NCBI GenBank assembly: GCA_033439295.1
Contig: JAVTLE010000011.1
Span: 682,082-746,081, forward strand
Source: Deuterostichococcus epilithicus
Lineage: Eukaryota > Chlorophyta > Trebouxiophyceae > Prasiolales > Stichococcaceae
Length of the DNA: 64,000 nt
Direction: 5' to 3'
Part shown: piece by piece, positions 10,199 to 22,068 of the stretch
How positions within the stretch are numbered: the stretch's first letter is position 1
How the letters are laid out: each line of letters begins with the position of its first letter
The notes under the pieces: model-generated
What the model was told of the DNA's origin: nothing
What the model saw: only the letters and a program-made list of their open reading frames with translations
Database searches by the model: none
Translations under genes and position numbers: made by a program

Positions 10199-13100
10199 TT
10201 AGTTCGCACACGCACGCAATTCCTTGAAAAGAAGAAACCCAAAAAAAAGAAACCTGTGATGCGCCTTGAGGTGCACCGCGACGGCCTGGCTCGACAACCC
10301 GACGCGCTCCGCGCACAGCGGACAGGCACGCGGCTCCGGCTTGGCGCGCCGCGCCGGCACCGTGCAGCTGCCATGCAGCCGCCGCTCCAGCTGCCGCAGC
10401 GCCTCCAGGTACCCTGCGGGCCAGGTGTCGCATTGGGTCAGAAGGATGTCTGGTCGAGGCAGGGCGAAAGGGAACGCAAGGGAAATGTGCGCTCTGGCTG
10501 CTGGCAGGGAGTCTCGCCAAGCCTCAATGCTGCCCAGCCAGCGCCCGGAGGTGCGCCAAGGGTGCACCTCGAAACCTCATCCAGCGGTGCAAGCCGGAAC
10601 AGCATCAGTGAAAGTTGTGTCTCCTCCTCCACCCACCTGCATTTGGGGACGCCTGTGGGCGGGCGGCCTTGATGGAGTCCAGCGCCCGCTTGAGCGTCCA
10701 GCCGCGGTCCAGCATGAGGTGCGCCGCCACCAGCGCCACCGAGCGGCTCTGCCCGCTGTGGCAGTGCACTGCGGGGCGAAGCAGCCTAGCTGAAGTGCAT
10801 CGCAGCAGTCGGCGACCAGCAGCAGGCTTGAGATGCATGTGGGTGGGTAGGGACGGGTAGGTAGGGATGCAGGGATGGGTAGGTCGGGATGGGTGGGTTA
10901 GAGACGCATATGGTGCTTGCCAGCAGCGTTGGCGGGAATGACCAGGCACAGAAACTCAAGGGCGATGGCTGCTCTTGTAAATCTGAGTGCGCATGAAAGC
11001 ATCTCTTGCCGACTCCTCTTCAGATCTTTACGTCTTGGTCGTTCATGCCAGGCAGCGCACCCAGAACTCTGCCGCCGCCCGCAACGGCGGCCTGCAGGAA
11101 CGAGGTCGCCGGTTCAAAGTGGACAGCGATGTCCTCTTCCTCCACATCCCGCAGCGGACACCGCATGCAGGTAAACCCTGCGGCCTCCTCCGGCTGCAGC
11201 AGGTCCTGTGGGCCAATCGGGTCAGCGAGTTGGTCAGCACAGGGCTCGTCGCGCAAGGTGTTGAGCGCCGACAGCGCATGAGCTTGTGGCATGAGCAGCC
11301 AGAGAGTACCACATCAACCGGCAGCAAGTTATCGGGCTGCTGGAGCGCCATGGATCTGCTGCATGCCTTTGCCGTGCCTCCACACGAAGCATCCCTTCCC
11401 TCATTGTCGTGAGGGAGGGATGCGGAGTATCCAGCGCAGAGGGCATGCACAGCAGGCGCCCGCAGAGCATCAGGAAGGACGCGGCAGCGCGACACTGCCT
11501 TCGTGAGGCCCCGGAAATGACACCCCCCGGGGGGGTGGGGGGATTGTGCTCGTTCCTCGTTCTCTCCGTTCGCTGTAAGCCGTGCAAAGGTCAGAGGCTC
11601 CGGCCATCCTAGGATCGCCCACCCTGGAGCGCCCACCTCGGTGGCGTTGAGGATGTGGGAGACGCCCAGGTGCCGCAGCAGGTGCAGCGAGGCAGCTTCG
11701 ACCGCGCCCGACAGGAACAGGTTGTCGTCCAGGCGTGTCGGCGGCGCGGCGGTGGCCGCGCCCTGCAGAACCCGCAGGCAGCCCAGCATGTGCTCTAGCC
11801 GCACCTGCATTCACACGTAATTGACTATCATCTAGTGCCTACACGTCCAGTTGCCGGGCCGTCATGGCTGCCGGTCGAGTGTCCCAGAGGCGACCTGCGG
11901 CCCGTGCTCTGGCAATGTGTCCTCTTGTCAAGGCCTGCGACAAGACACCAGGCGGCTCGGCCTGTGCAGCGCAATTGGCGCGGTGGCCGGCTGCACAGGT
12001 TCCTGAGCAGCAGTGGGTCTGCTCAAACACCATGCAGGGCAACATCCGCACAGTGCAAATGAAACGAGCTGCCTTGCTCGATCAGCAAGTCCAAAATCAT
12101 TGTGCAAGACTAGAGGCGATGTGGCTGCCCCGCTGAGGCTTCGGCAGCAGCCACCCCGTAGTGGCAGCGCCATTGCACGTAAGGTGCCATGCGCATGGGG
12201 CGCGCCTATTGCGATACCATTTCAATCAGCGCCTTTCGGTCAGTAATGCACCTTGAGCTCGTAGACGTCGACAATGGGGTGGGTGCCGTCAAGGAAGCCG
12301 GTTGTCAGCCGCGGCCGCGGCAGCGCCGCAGGCGACAAGTCGTCGTCCGCGCGCGCCTGCCACTCCTCGAGAGCCGCCCGCAGCTCCTCGCTCTTCTCCC
12401 GCATCGCCGCCTGCGGGGCGTGAATGCAGCTGAGTTGCCATTTGGTTGTCCAAAATAGCGAAATCTTGAAATTCTCATGGCGAATTTTGAGATCTGGCGC
12501 CTGCCAAATCTTCGGGCGGCGCCCACAGCGCCTCGCGCTTGCTGCGTCGCCGCCTGCAGGCTTCAGTCACAGCTGAGCTGTCCGAAGCTTCTTAAGGATT
12601 GCCGCCTGTCACTCCTCAAGCGCCGGCCGCAGCTCCTCACATTTCGCTCTGCATTGCCACCTGCAGGGCGCCAAGGGACAGCCGACCATTGCGCGTCGAG
12701 CTGGTTGTTGTTTCTTTTCGTAAATATGGCATGCTTTATGAAAAATTCGTTGCGCCTGGGCACAGCGGCCAGCATCTCTGCTGGAACAATCCGCCAGCCA
12801 TGCGCAGGGGGCTCTGTGATCAGCTCGATTCGTATCGAGGTTCGCTCAACCCGGCAGGTCCGAGGAGTTTGAATGCAGGCAGGCCTGTGCCTGAGCAAAC
12901 GACAGCTAATGAAAGTGCAGCAGACAACAAAATTGTGCACCGCCAGTACCTTCCAGTGCGTGAGCCGTCGGCGCAGCTCGCGGTCCTTGGCGGCCGCCTT
13001 GCTGATGGTGCGGATCTTCAGCGTTGTGGACATGTCCCGGATCTGGTTCTGCGACGACCGCCGCATGTGCATGACGCCTGCGCCATGGCCCAGCAGCACA

Positions 13101-16100
13101 CGGCGTCGGTGCAGCGGCTCAGTCCTCAGCATGCCAGGAAAGGGTGCACACCTGGTGGGCACAAGCTGCCTCAAGCATGTGCCCAAAAGCTGAGCGCGTC
13201 GCAGAGCGGATGCTGTCAGAACAAGCATCCCCGCGAGCGTGAAGGACCGGGTGCAAATGCAGCTGACCCCGTGACAACCACCCTGACAAGCGTGCGGGGT
13301 GCTGTTCGAAGGGGGTGCTCACGGAAGGCGCGNNCAGGGGTGCTGCTCGAAGGGGGTGCTCACGGAAGGCGGCGGCATCCGACGGCGGCGGGATGGTGGG
13401 CGTGCCGGAGGCGGTCCGAGGCAGCGGCGCCGGCTGGCTGCTGTCATCCAGACTTTCCACGTCCTTGATGAATGCGTCCACCTGCGCACACATGCCATTG
13501 CAGTGATGCGGTTGATGCAGCTGTGGCGGCCTGGTAATGAAACACAACTCATCTATCCTTCTTTTCTGACTGTCTTGTCTGGTTGTGCAGACAGCGATAG
13601 CGGTTTCATGGGAGCGCACACGCGCAGCAGGAAAGCTCTGGCAGGTTGCTGCTCGGCGCCTCATGATGATTTTTTTGTGCTGACTGGCGGGACAGCAGTG
13701 GGGAGGCGCACCCAGTCGCCGAGCACCTCGTGCATCATCTCCAGCAGGCCCTTGACGCGCAGCGCTTCCCTCAGCGCCTCCCGCACGCCCTGCACTCGAG
13801 CGAGGCCAAAAGAGCTGAGCCGGGCGAGTGACGGCAGTTATCTCTGGGTGTTGCACTCACACGCATGAACAATGCTGCAGAGACATGTCTCGGCCTTCGG
13901 ACAAGTGTACCAGGTTGGCTTGCGTGGTTTTTGTGGAGGCATCACTCAGTAGGTTGTGTCTGGTGCCCCTCTTGCCTCCAAAAGAATGGCATCAGCAGAA
14001 CAAAAGAACATTGCAATAAGATTCAGGGGCACCTGCTGGAAGGCCGCCGCGGCGTCTGGATGCGCCAGCGCCTCGCAGGCGGCCGGGCTGCCAGCGACCA
14101 CCTCTTGCAGCACCTCCGCCGCCACCTGCGTGCTCAGTCCCCGAGAATTGCAGCGCCGCACCGGCAGGCGAACGCCCACACCCTTTACTCCCCTTCTGCA
14201 CCCTCTCTGGCTGAACCGACACAAAAAAAGGACCTCCGACGGCTCGCCAGGGAAGGCAGCCTGACATCGTGGCTGTCCTGCTGTCGTGCCCATCCAGAGC
14301 TCGATGGTGCCGACCTCATCCTTCGTTTCTCGCATCGGCACAAGGCTCAGCACTAGAAGATCTGACCCAGGATCCCACAACTGCGTCTCTTCAACGATCT
14401 GAGCCGGCGGGCACGCCCCCGGTGTCGAACCTAGCTCCCGTCCTGGATGCTAGCCCTAGCGACGCCGGTACTCCTTTCTCCATATGTGTTGCTGTTTTCA
14501 AACCTTTTCAACGGACGAGCACAAGGCAAGACAGGAATGGCAGTCAACACACCTGGGCGTCGTTGAGGAGCAGCTCCGCTGCGGCCTCGACCGCTGCGTC
14601 GTCTTCTCTGACGAGCGCGCGCGGCGGCCGCCGCTGCACCCTCGCGTCGATGGCCACCAGGCGGCCGGCCCAGGCGCTGGGCGGGCGGCCCGCGAGCAGG
14701 TTGCCTGCGCCGCTGGCGGTGAGAAATCATAGCCGCCATGCGCCCATATGTTTAGCATATTTTGAGCGGACGCTCGTGTGCGATGGCAGCCAGGAGGACG
14801 GGTCCAGAGCCGCTGGCTCCAGAGCTCATGGCGATGCAGCAGGCGGAGCTGTAGGGGAATGAGTTTTGATTGACGACAGAGCCCCACCGGGGTTGCCGGC
14901 CCACTTGAGGCGCGCGCACGGCAGCCGGTCCGGGTTGCCCAGCAGCGCATCCAGCAGCAGCACCCTGCAGTGGTGAGGCACACAACGTGTGGGTTTGGAA
15001 ACCTGCTTCACAAGCTGAAAATGGCTCTGCCGTTGCCCCTGCATTGCACTCCGGCTCCTGTGTGTGCCGAGCGCATGCGCAGAGGCCGCCCGGCTGAAGG
15101 GTGAGGGGGGCGCCGCATGAGCGTGCTGCGGCATGCATGTCCACCTCAAGGAGAAGGCTGCAAGTGTCACGAGAGGCTGTCGGGACCCTGCACGACCAGG
15201 GCACCTGCCGAGGTCGGCCGCCGTCTGCAGCAGGCAGTCCGGCTGAAAGGGGCCATCGCTGCCGAGCAGCGGGCCGCCGGGCACCCAGTCGATGACCAGC
15301 ATGCAGGTGTTCTTGCCCATGAGCTCGAACATCTCGGCGCCGCCGTGCGCCGCCATCGCCGCCGCGTGCGCCGCCTGCCACTCCAGCGCCGTCAGGCCCT
15401 GCGAAAATCGAGGTCTGATGCTGAAATGACAGCCCTGCCAGCTGAAGTTGTATTGCCCGCTGAGCAAGCTTCTCTCGAGGAGCTGATGCGTCTAACCCAC
15501 CAGCATACAGCGATGTGCACTCTTGATGCCGTGAACCGGCAGCCCTGCACGCGTCTCACCGGCGATGCCTCGAGAGATGCCAAAGCACGCTGCAGCAGGT
15601 GAAGCAGGAGACGCAGCACGCACTGGTGTGTTGGGGCACCACCTGCTTGCGCAGGATGCGGCAGGCCGGGGAGGGCACCCCCAGGTGGCGCGCCAGCTCG
15701 CTTGCGAACTGCTCGCTCTGTGCGTCCAGCCGCGCCGGCAGGAACTTGACCACCAGCAGCTTCTCCGGCGCTTCCTGCTGTGTTTCCTGCTGTGTTTCCT
15801 GCTTCCTGCCGCCCCCTATCCTGTCGGGGCCAGGCGCCGTGCCGCAACACCGCGGCAGGCCGCCCGGGCCAGCAGAGGCGGGCCTCTTCGAGCCGGGCTG
15901 ACGCCGCTCGCTGGCTGCGCCGCTGCTGTCCGGCTTGTCGCACGGCGCCGAGTCCAGACCGGTCTGCTGGGACCGCAGGCCGCTGATGGCGCTGCCGTGG
16001 TGGCGGTCGCCGTCGGCTGATCGGTCAGCGGCAGAGCTGCAGTCCTCAGCGGCAACCCGCTGCAGCGCCTCCGACAGCTGGCGGGAGACGTTCCTGTCGT

Positions 16101-17660
16101 GTGGGTCGTGACGGGACTCATCTCCGTCGGCTGACCCAGCCGACTCGGCCGGCCCCTGCTGATGCCATACGTCCTGTGTCGGGCTGGCAGACGGGCTGCG
16201 CTGCCGGTGCGACATGAACGGTTCTGCCTTGCCGCCAGCCGGCTGCGCCGCGGCCACCGCCGTGTCACGGCAGAAGCAAAAGTACACACAGCCTCCGCTG
16301 TTGACTTCCACCTGGCAGGCGAAGGCAGCCGAAATCATACTCGAGATGCTTCACAAATATGCTGGGGCAGGATGCTCAGATGTGCCGCACATCCGCTCGG
16401 GAAGGCGTGGAACTGATGCTGCACAAACGACAGATGTGTTGGCGCACCTCGCAGCCAGTAGCCCGCAGGTCTGCCGACGACGCTGACGGGCTGGCAATGG
16501 CAAATTTCAGGAACTCGGTGGACACAACGGTGGTAAGCGCCTCCCAGTCCACCTCCCCGGGGCCTGACGCACGTGCAAAATGCACACATGATGGCGGCAG
16601 AGCTTTTTGCACCATGTGTCAGCAGCACCAGTCATGTGAACGCATAGCAACCACTGTCTGCGAACACGCGCTCACGGATTCGTGGGGAGTACATCTGACC
16701 GCGCGCACAGCCGCACCGACCTGTCGGCATGGGCAGTGCGGCCTTGAGGCGGGACCGCAGCCGCGAAGCCACCTCGATGCTGCGCTTGCGGCTGCCGGTG
16801 CGGCGTGCGGAGGGTGATGAATTGGCAAATAGCCCCAGACCCGGCGCCGCCTCCGCCAGCAGCGCCAGCAGCTCTTCGCCTGACTCCGGATCCATTTCCT
16901 GCTCTTGCATCCACTCGTTCATGTCCTTCCAGGCACTCGCCTGCATTGCACATGTGTCAGGGCAGGTCAACGCCGCCTTGGAAGGGTGTTCGGCAAATCC
17001 GGCAGCAAGTTCTGCTCCTGCATCCACATGTCTGTGTCCTCCTAGGCGGCGCTGCCTGCAGATTGTAAGAAAGTGAGAACATGAGAACAGGAGACGCATG
17101 CGCCATGGCAGCTCCTCCCCCAACTCCGGGTCCGTCTCTTGCTCCTGCCTCTCTACTCGTTGCCGTACTCCAGGCGCTCGCCTGCAGGGGCATCCAGGGC
17201 CTGGGACAAACATGCCCGCTGCGCAACCGCGAGATGCGAGCATCAAGACCCGCAATTTTCTTCTGTAATGGTCTGCAAGTTTCTAATCACTCGCCTTGTC
17301 TGGGGAGGCCAGCAGATTGCTGAGCATGTCCGCCGCCTCGTCCACGAGTTGCCGGCTGGCGGCATTGGGTGTCGCGGGGTCGCCCTCGCCGCCATCGCTG
17401 GTGAACCGCCGCAGCACTGCTGCGGGGCTCTGCAACCAGCTCTCCGTGATGTTCAGGATGGTGGGCGAGATCTCGCCGCTGTCCACCCTGCAATGGAGAT
17501 CAAAGGAAGCCGGTTGACCGCAAGCCGATGCAACACGGCCGTCAAACATGACAAGAGACAGTCTTGCGGCACCGCGCCACTGTGTCGTGTGGTCAGCTGG
17601 ATGTAATATATCTTGCGCCAACTCAAAGGATGGATTGGCACAGTTGATCAGGTCCGTCAC
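10199..17660 (-). CDS. PHS1: PHS1-like actin-fragmin-kinase / dual-specificity phosphatase
   Basis: Plant PHS1 phosphorylates alpha-tubulin with its N-terminal actin-fragmin-kinase-like domain and is restrained by its C-terminal MAPK-phosphatase-like domain. All parts appear in order on the minus strand. Kinase part: VNSGGCVYFCF (about 16310), LVVKFLPARLDAQSEQ and HLGVPSPACRILRKQ (about 15650-15760), ALEWQAAHAAAM and CMLVIDWVPGGP (about 15280-15400), LLDALLGNPDRLPCARLKW (about 14905-14960). Linker: IDARVQRRPPRALV, then coiled-coil-like exons down to VYELK (about 12250). Phosphatase: VRLEHMLGCL, DNLFLSGAVEAAS (about 11700), and the signature HCHSGQSRS (about 10755-10770). Tail: RACPLCAERVGLSS then HLKAHH, a C2H2-like element also found in Arabidopsis PHS1. 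The 5' end is uncertain: a first exon at about 17300-17489 and another possible one at 17833-18030. One donor there looks like GC (AAG/GCGAGT). Confidence 0.8.
10839..10902. repeat. G-rich GGGTAGG/GGGATGG intronic repeat
   Basis: About 64 bases of imperfect GGGTAGG, GGGATGG and GGTGGG words lie in a PHS1 intron just upstream (in transcript sense) of the active-site exon. The plus strand has many G-triplets and could in principle form a quadruplex. It is not a regular telomere repeat. Confidence 0.75.
13297..13371. repeat. Tandem repeat with an NN assembly gap in the PHS1 gene
   Basis: Two nearly identical units of about 35 bases (GGGGTGCTG.TCGAAGGGGG then TGCTCACGGAAGGCG) flank two N characters at 13333-13334. 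In the minus-strand frame they encode repeated EHPLRAAP/EQHP-like residues at the edge of an exon of the PHS1-like gene, so the true copy number is unresolved. Confidence 0.9.
16870..17195. repeat. Three diverged tandem copies of one PHS1 exon
   Basis: A segment containing the minus-strand exon ASAWKDMNEWMQEQEMDPES (copy 1, about 16877-16960) recurs at about 17000-17065 (copy 2, MWMQEQNLLPDLPN) and about 17119-17195 (copy 3, RQEQETDPELGEEL). Spacing is about 117-125 bp. Copies 1 and 3 keep similar bases through the adjoining CGCTCGCCTGCA acceptor region. Only copy 1 clearly keeps the family exon. Confidence 0.75.
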
Positions 17661-18217
17661 TCGAGCAGAGAGAGGCTCACCGCACGACCTTTGGCACGTC
17701 CATGTCCGGCCTGGCCATCCCGACCCTTGGACTACTCAAATTTTGCAGGTGCCAGACGACGCTTCAAGCCGTTGCGGCTTGGCAACATGTTCGACGGTTG
17801 CTGCAGGGCAATAGAGCGCATTTGCGGGGCAGCTAGAGCTGCGGTTTTGGCTTTTGGGCATTCAGAACTTTAGAGACTCCTGCTGCTGAGATGACCTCCG
17901 AGTCCCGCATGAGGCCAACAGCCAGACCGGGCTCCCCGGCGACCAAATAGCAGTTGCAGCACCGCAAAGCAATCAGGGTGGTTATACAGCACAGCCTGAC
18001 CAGCGTGCAGCGTGTCATTCGCAATTCCACATTCGCCGATTGCGTTGCACCGGGCTCCTAGTGCCGCTGAGCGTCACGTCTTCACGCTTGGCAGCGGTGA
18101 ATACATTCCGAACGACGTAGACAGCTCAGAAGTTTGATACCGAGAACTAAACTCAGGGTGGTCGCTGCTGATTGCTGACCAGCTCACGTGAGCCGAGAGG
18201 CTTCTGCCAGCAACACC
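17661..18217. other. Divergent upstream region of PHS1-like and RPN9 genes
   Basis: This lies between the likely PHS1 5' exons (-) and the RPN9 ATG (+). A minus-strand frame at 17833-18030 containing LVAGEPGLAVGLMRDSEV could be an additional 5' exon of the PHS1-like gene, but I could not connect it. Otherwise it is presumed promoter/5' UTR sequence. Confidence 0.45.
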
Positions 18218-21200
18218 ATGATGGACAAGCAGCTGGCCTGGCTGGAGCAGGCGCAGATCCAGCGGCCAGGCGCGGCAGCGGAGCTCTCGGAGCTGGGCGA
18301 GCTGTATGACAAGAAGCTGTGGCACCAGTTGACGCTCAAGCTCAACAGCGCGCTCGGGCAGTCCAGCTTCCAGCAAGATGGCTTCCTCATACAGCTCTAC
18401 AGGTTTGTTATCCGCGCTGTTTCGCGTGGGCCAGATATTGGTTCCTGCACACAGCATCGCCACGCAGCGGCCGGATGTGTCAGGTTCTGACGGCAGTGAC
18501 GCAAAGACGTCCACCTGCACGGTCGCAGGAACTTCATCGTGGGCTTTGCGCACCGGCTAAACCAGCTGAGCCTGGCGAAGCTCGCGGTGACAGTGTCCAG
18601 GGAGTTTGGCTCCCCAGATGAGGCCGTCAGCTTCCTGCAGGAGGTCCGCTGTTCACCGCCTCATAATCTGCCAGCACTGCCAGCATTCTAAACGAGCTTG
18701 TGAGTGAGGACATCGTGAGCCGCCTCTACTTCCAGCAGCGCAAGCTCCCGCCTATGAACCCTAGCTCAGCTATGACGAGTTTGCACCCAACGGCGGGATG
18801 CGATGAGTGCTGACAGCACGCGGACATGTGCACCTACATTGCAGCATGCACGCTGTGCCTCACGTCTCCAGCCGACGACGCGCAGGTGCTGACGAACGTC
18901 AAGGAGGCCAAGCTGCCGCGCACGGAGCAGCCGCAGCTGTTCCTGGACATGCACATCGCGCAGAATCAGCTGTCGCAGGGGCAGACAGCGGAGGCCAAGG
19001 CGGCGGTGGAGGCCGGAAAGGAAACGCTCGCCGCCCTCGACGACGTGAGTGCACTGTTACTCTGAAATCCCTTGCGGGCACTGGGGCCGGCTGACAGCGC
19101 TCGGGCATCCGTCGCCCGGCATGGTAAACTGGCATATGCCTGCGGGCCACCGGAATGCCTCGCGTTGCTGTCGACAACGCCTGCACCAGGACGGCCTGGA
19201 AGGAGCCTGCCTTGCGCGGCGAGCCCTGTATGCTGGCTGCACCCACAGCTGCATCTGCATGCCGCCGCATGCGTCGCGCGCCTCTGCTCAAGACCTCGAC
19301 CGCCGCCCAAGCCTTCCGCTGCCCAAGCCGCAACTTCCTCTGCTTTCTCCCGCAGGTGGACCCGACCATCTCCGCGGCGGTGCACTACGTCAGCAGCCTG
19401 TACTTCAAGGCGGAACGCGACTTCGCAGAGTTCTACAAGTCCTCGCTGCAGTACCTGGCCTTCGTGACGTCCGAGGAGCTGGACCACGACTTCAAGCTGG
19501 TTCGGGGTTTTGAGAACCTGTGTGTGTATCCGTGCCTTTGGACTGTTCTCGCCTGGGCTTCGTGTCGTTCCAGGAGCTGGCCCAGGATCTCAGACTGACA
19601 CAATTCGAATCTCAGCTCAACTCTCCCTCTGGATGCTGTAGCCTTGTTCTCCTATGTGAAGTTGCCTATTGGCAAGTGGCCAGTGAGGCTCACTGGCCGT
19701 CCAGCCGAGACGGCTGCGTGCACCGCATAGCCCTTGCGGCACCTTCAGACTGCTCTGGCGGGCACCTGTTGCCTTTTGGGGGAGAGAGCTGATAGGGAGG
19801 ACCAGATGCAAGCGCAGACGGGGGCAACAAGCACTCCAGCTGCGATTCCGCATGCGCTCGGCGCTGTGTGCTGAGAGGACCGCACGCTGCGCGCACAGGC
19901 GCTGGCAGTGGACATCTCGCTGGCGGCGCTGCTGGGGAAGGGCGTCTACAACTTCGGCGAGCTGCTGCTGCACCCCATCGTGAGTTGCCCCGGCCGCCTC
20001 CAACAGCTGTTTCCAACAGCTGCTCTGCACAGGGGGAGACTTGCCTCCTGCTGGGGAGTAGCTGGCCTTTGCATGCCGTTTCGTGCACCTGTGCGGCTGC
20101 CTGGCCAGCTCTCCTGTGCAACCTGTCCCGCACAGTGGTGTCGCGCATCACTGACAGGCGTGACCAGATCCTGGAACAGAACGATCCTCTGGATGCGGAG
20201 GGCCTGAAGGCGGTTCTAGTTTGACACCATAACTGCTCTCACCTTCGGCACAGAACGTTTACGTGTCTGCCGCTGACGCACACGGGTATGCGCCTCCTGC
20301 CACGCGCAGATCGAGGTGCTGAACGGCAGCTCCTACGCATGGCTGGGGGAGGTGCTGGCGGCGTTCAATGCCGGAGACCTGCACGGCTACGACTCGCTGT
20401 GCGAGCGGCACGCGGGCCCGCTCAACAGCCAGCCTGCGCTGGTGGAAAACGAGCGGGCGCTGCGGGAGAAGATCACCATCCTCGCGCTCACGGAGCTCAT
20501 CTTCAAGTGAGCCCTGTTCTTGAGGAGGGGCATGGCAGCAAGATGCGTCTGCGGGGCGGAGAGCGCATGGAAGGCCTGACATCAATGTTGCGAATTATCT
20601 GGGATATGCGCTGACGACACCCAACTGGCACCAGCGGCATGTGATGCCCAGGGCACGTGTGCCCGCAGAAATCTGCTGGGCGGCATCACCATTGAAACAG
20701 CCTGCACAACAGTGCGCTTGGACTCACCCGAGCGCACAGCCATAGCTGGCATCTGCAGCAAGATGGGCGGACATGTAATGTTGCATGACATGCTGCCACA
20801 GCACACTGATCTGACTGCTTCCTGATTCATGTCACTTGCAGCCTGCCGGCGGAGGAGCGCACAATCCCGCTGGCGACCATCGCGGCCGCGACCAAGCTGT
20901 CGAACGATGGCGTGGAGTTTCTGCTGATGAAGGCGCTGTCGCTGCACCTCATCGAGGGCTCCATCGACCAGGTCGCCGGCACCGTGCAGGTGCAGCTTTG
21001 GCAGCGAATTGTGAGAGGCATTTTGATGCTTGTCCTGTCTGTAACTTTGTTCTTGCAGCTGCTGCCCCCGGCTCGACCAGGCTGGGGACTGCATGAGGGA
21101 TCTGCTGTGAGCATACTCAGGGCGTGCTGACAGTGTGTGACCATTGTGTGGCGATGCGCTTGTTCGTCCCTGTGAGTTGCTGATGCTTGCTCCAGCAACG

Positions 21201-21466
21201 GATAGCACACATGTCCGACTGAGGCCACAGTCAGCAGAATGCTCATACGTCAAACTGATGCACACCAGTGCCCGATTTTCATTGCTTGTACACGCCTGCA
21301 CTGACCAGTGGTCCAAACCCCCTCGCAGGTGTCATGGGTGCAGCCACGGGTGCTGACGCTGCCGCAGGTCGAGGGGCTCATGGGCCGCCTGTCTACGTGG
21401 ATCAGCAAGGTGTCATCCGCAGCAATGGCACTGGAGGAGGAGAGCGTCGGCGTCGTGGAAGCCTAG
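18218..21466 (+). CDS. RPN9: 26S proteasome lid subunit RPN9 (PSMD13)
   Basis: RPN9 is a PCI-domain scaffold subunit of the 19S lid. Eight exons join in frame to 388 residues, close to the usual 376-390: 18218-18402, 18529-18643, 18886-19044, 19356-19499, 19899-19979, 20310-20506, 20842-20989 and 21329-21466. Diagnostic stretches: LYDKKLWHQLTLKLN near residue 35, FLDMHIAQNQL, VDPTISAAVHYVSSLYFKAE, DFAEFYKSSLQYLAF, LLGKGVYNFGELLLHPI, then the PCI domain with SQPALVENERALREKI, ERTIPLATIAAATKLS and LMKALSLHLIEGSIDQ. It ends with VSWVQPRVLTLPQ and an acidic tail. The start is the first ATG giving the conserved N-terminus. It is divergent from the PHS1-like gene and has nothing broken. Confidence 0.95.
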
Positions 21467-22068
21467 AGGGGACCATTCGTTGCCTTGCGGCTGCTGTAGC
21501 ATGCTAGAGAGAGGAGCTTTTTGGTGTCCAGCGGTTGTAGGCTCATGCTGGCTTGCCATCTGTGCTCTCCAGGCCATCAAATGCTGTGCCTTCTAGAGGC
21601 ATACAACATTTCCAGCAGTACACAGAGTACCTACAAGCCAGGTGCTTCAGACAGATGCTATCTGAAAGGTACTGAGTCGGATCTGCCTGATGAGCAAGTA
21701 CAGTTGCGCCGTTGTTGCAGCGAACGCTGGCTTGTCGGCCTGAGGAAGCTCGCGGGGTGAATCCGGGAATGCAGAATGGACATGTCTTGGCGACCGTGCA
21801 GGCACAATGCCAGACGTCTGGGGGGCTGGCTGCATGATTTTGCTTTTACAGGGACTCCTTTGGGGGCCAACACCACAAAGTGTTCACGCTGCATGCGGTT
21901 GTCGCAGCGTCATCATCTGTCCCCTGAGCTGCGCGCCTAGCCCACGCCTAGGCTGGCCGGCTGTCTCCAAGCAAGCTGCAGCAGGCCGCTGCACGCTGCA
22001 GCCCCGCCCAGCCATCTGCTGGAAGAGCAGCAGGCAGCGACGGGCTGGCAGCATCAACCGTCCATCAC
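21467..22068. other. Convergent 3' region between RPN9 and eL38
   Basis: This is presumed 3' UTRs and spacer. A TTACA (minus-strand TGTAA) at about 21845 could be the eL38 poly(A) signal. I see no supported gene. Confidence 0.5.

Noticed and set aside
9603-10520. 305-codon minus-strand open frame
   Set aside because: It spans the PHS1 tail exon in a different frame and continues into the 3' spacer with Ala/Arg-rich filler; no motif and no splice logic.
10839-10902. Telomere-like repeat
   Set aside because: The units are irregular GGGTAGG/GGGATGG words, not the TTTAGGG-type telomere repeat of plants and green algae, and they lie inside an intron.
13325-13340. Premature break in the PHS1 gene
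   Set aside because: The ambiguity comes from the NN assembly gap within a tandem repeat, not from evidence of a mutation.
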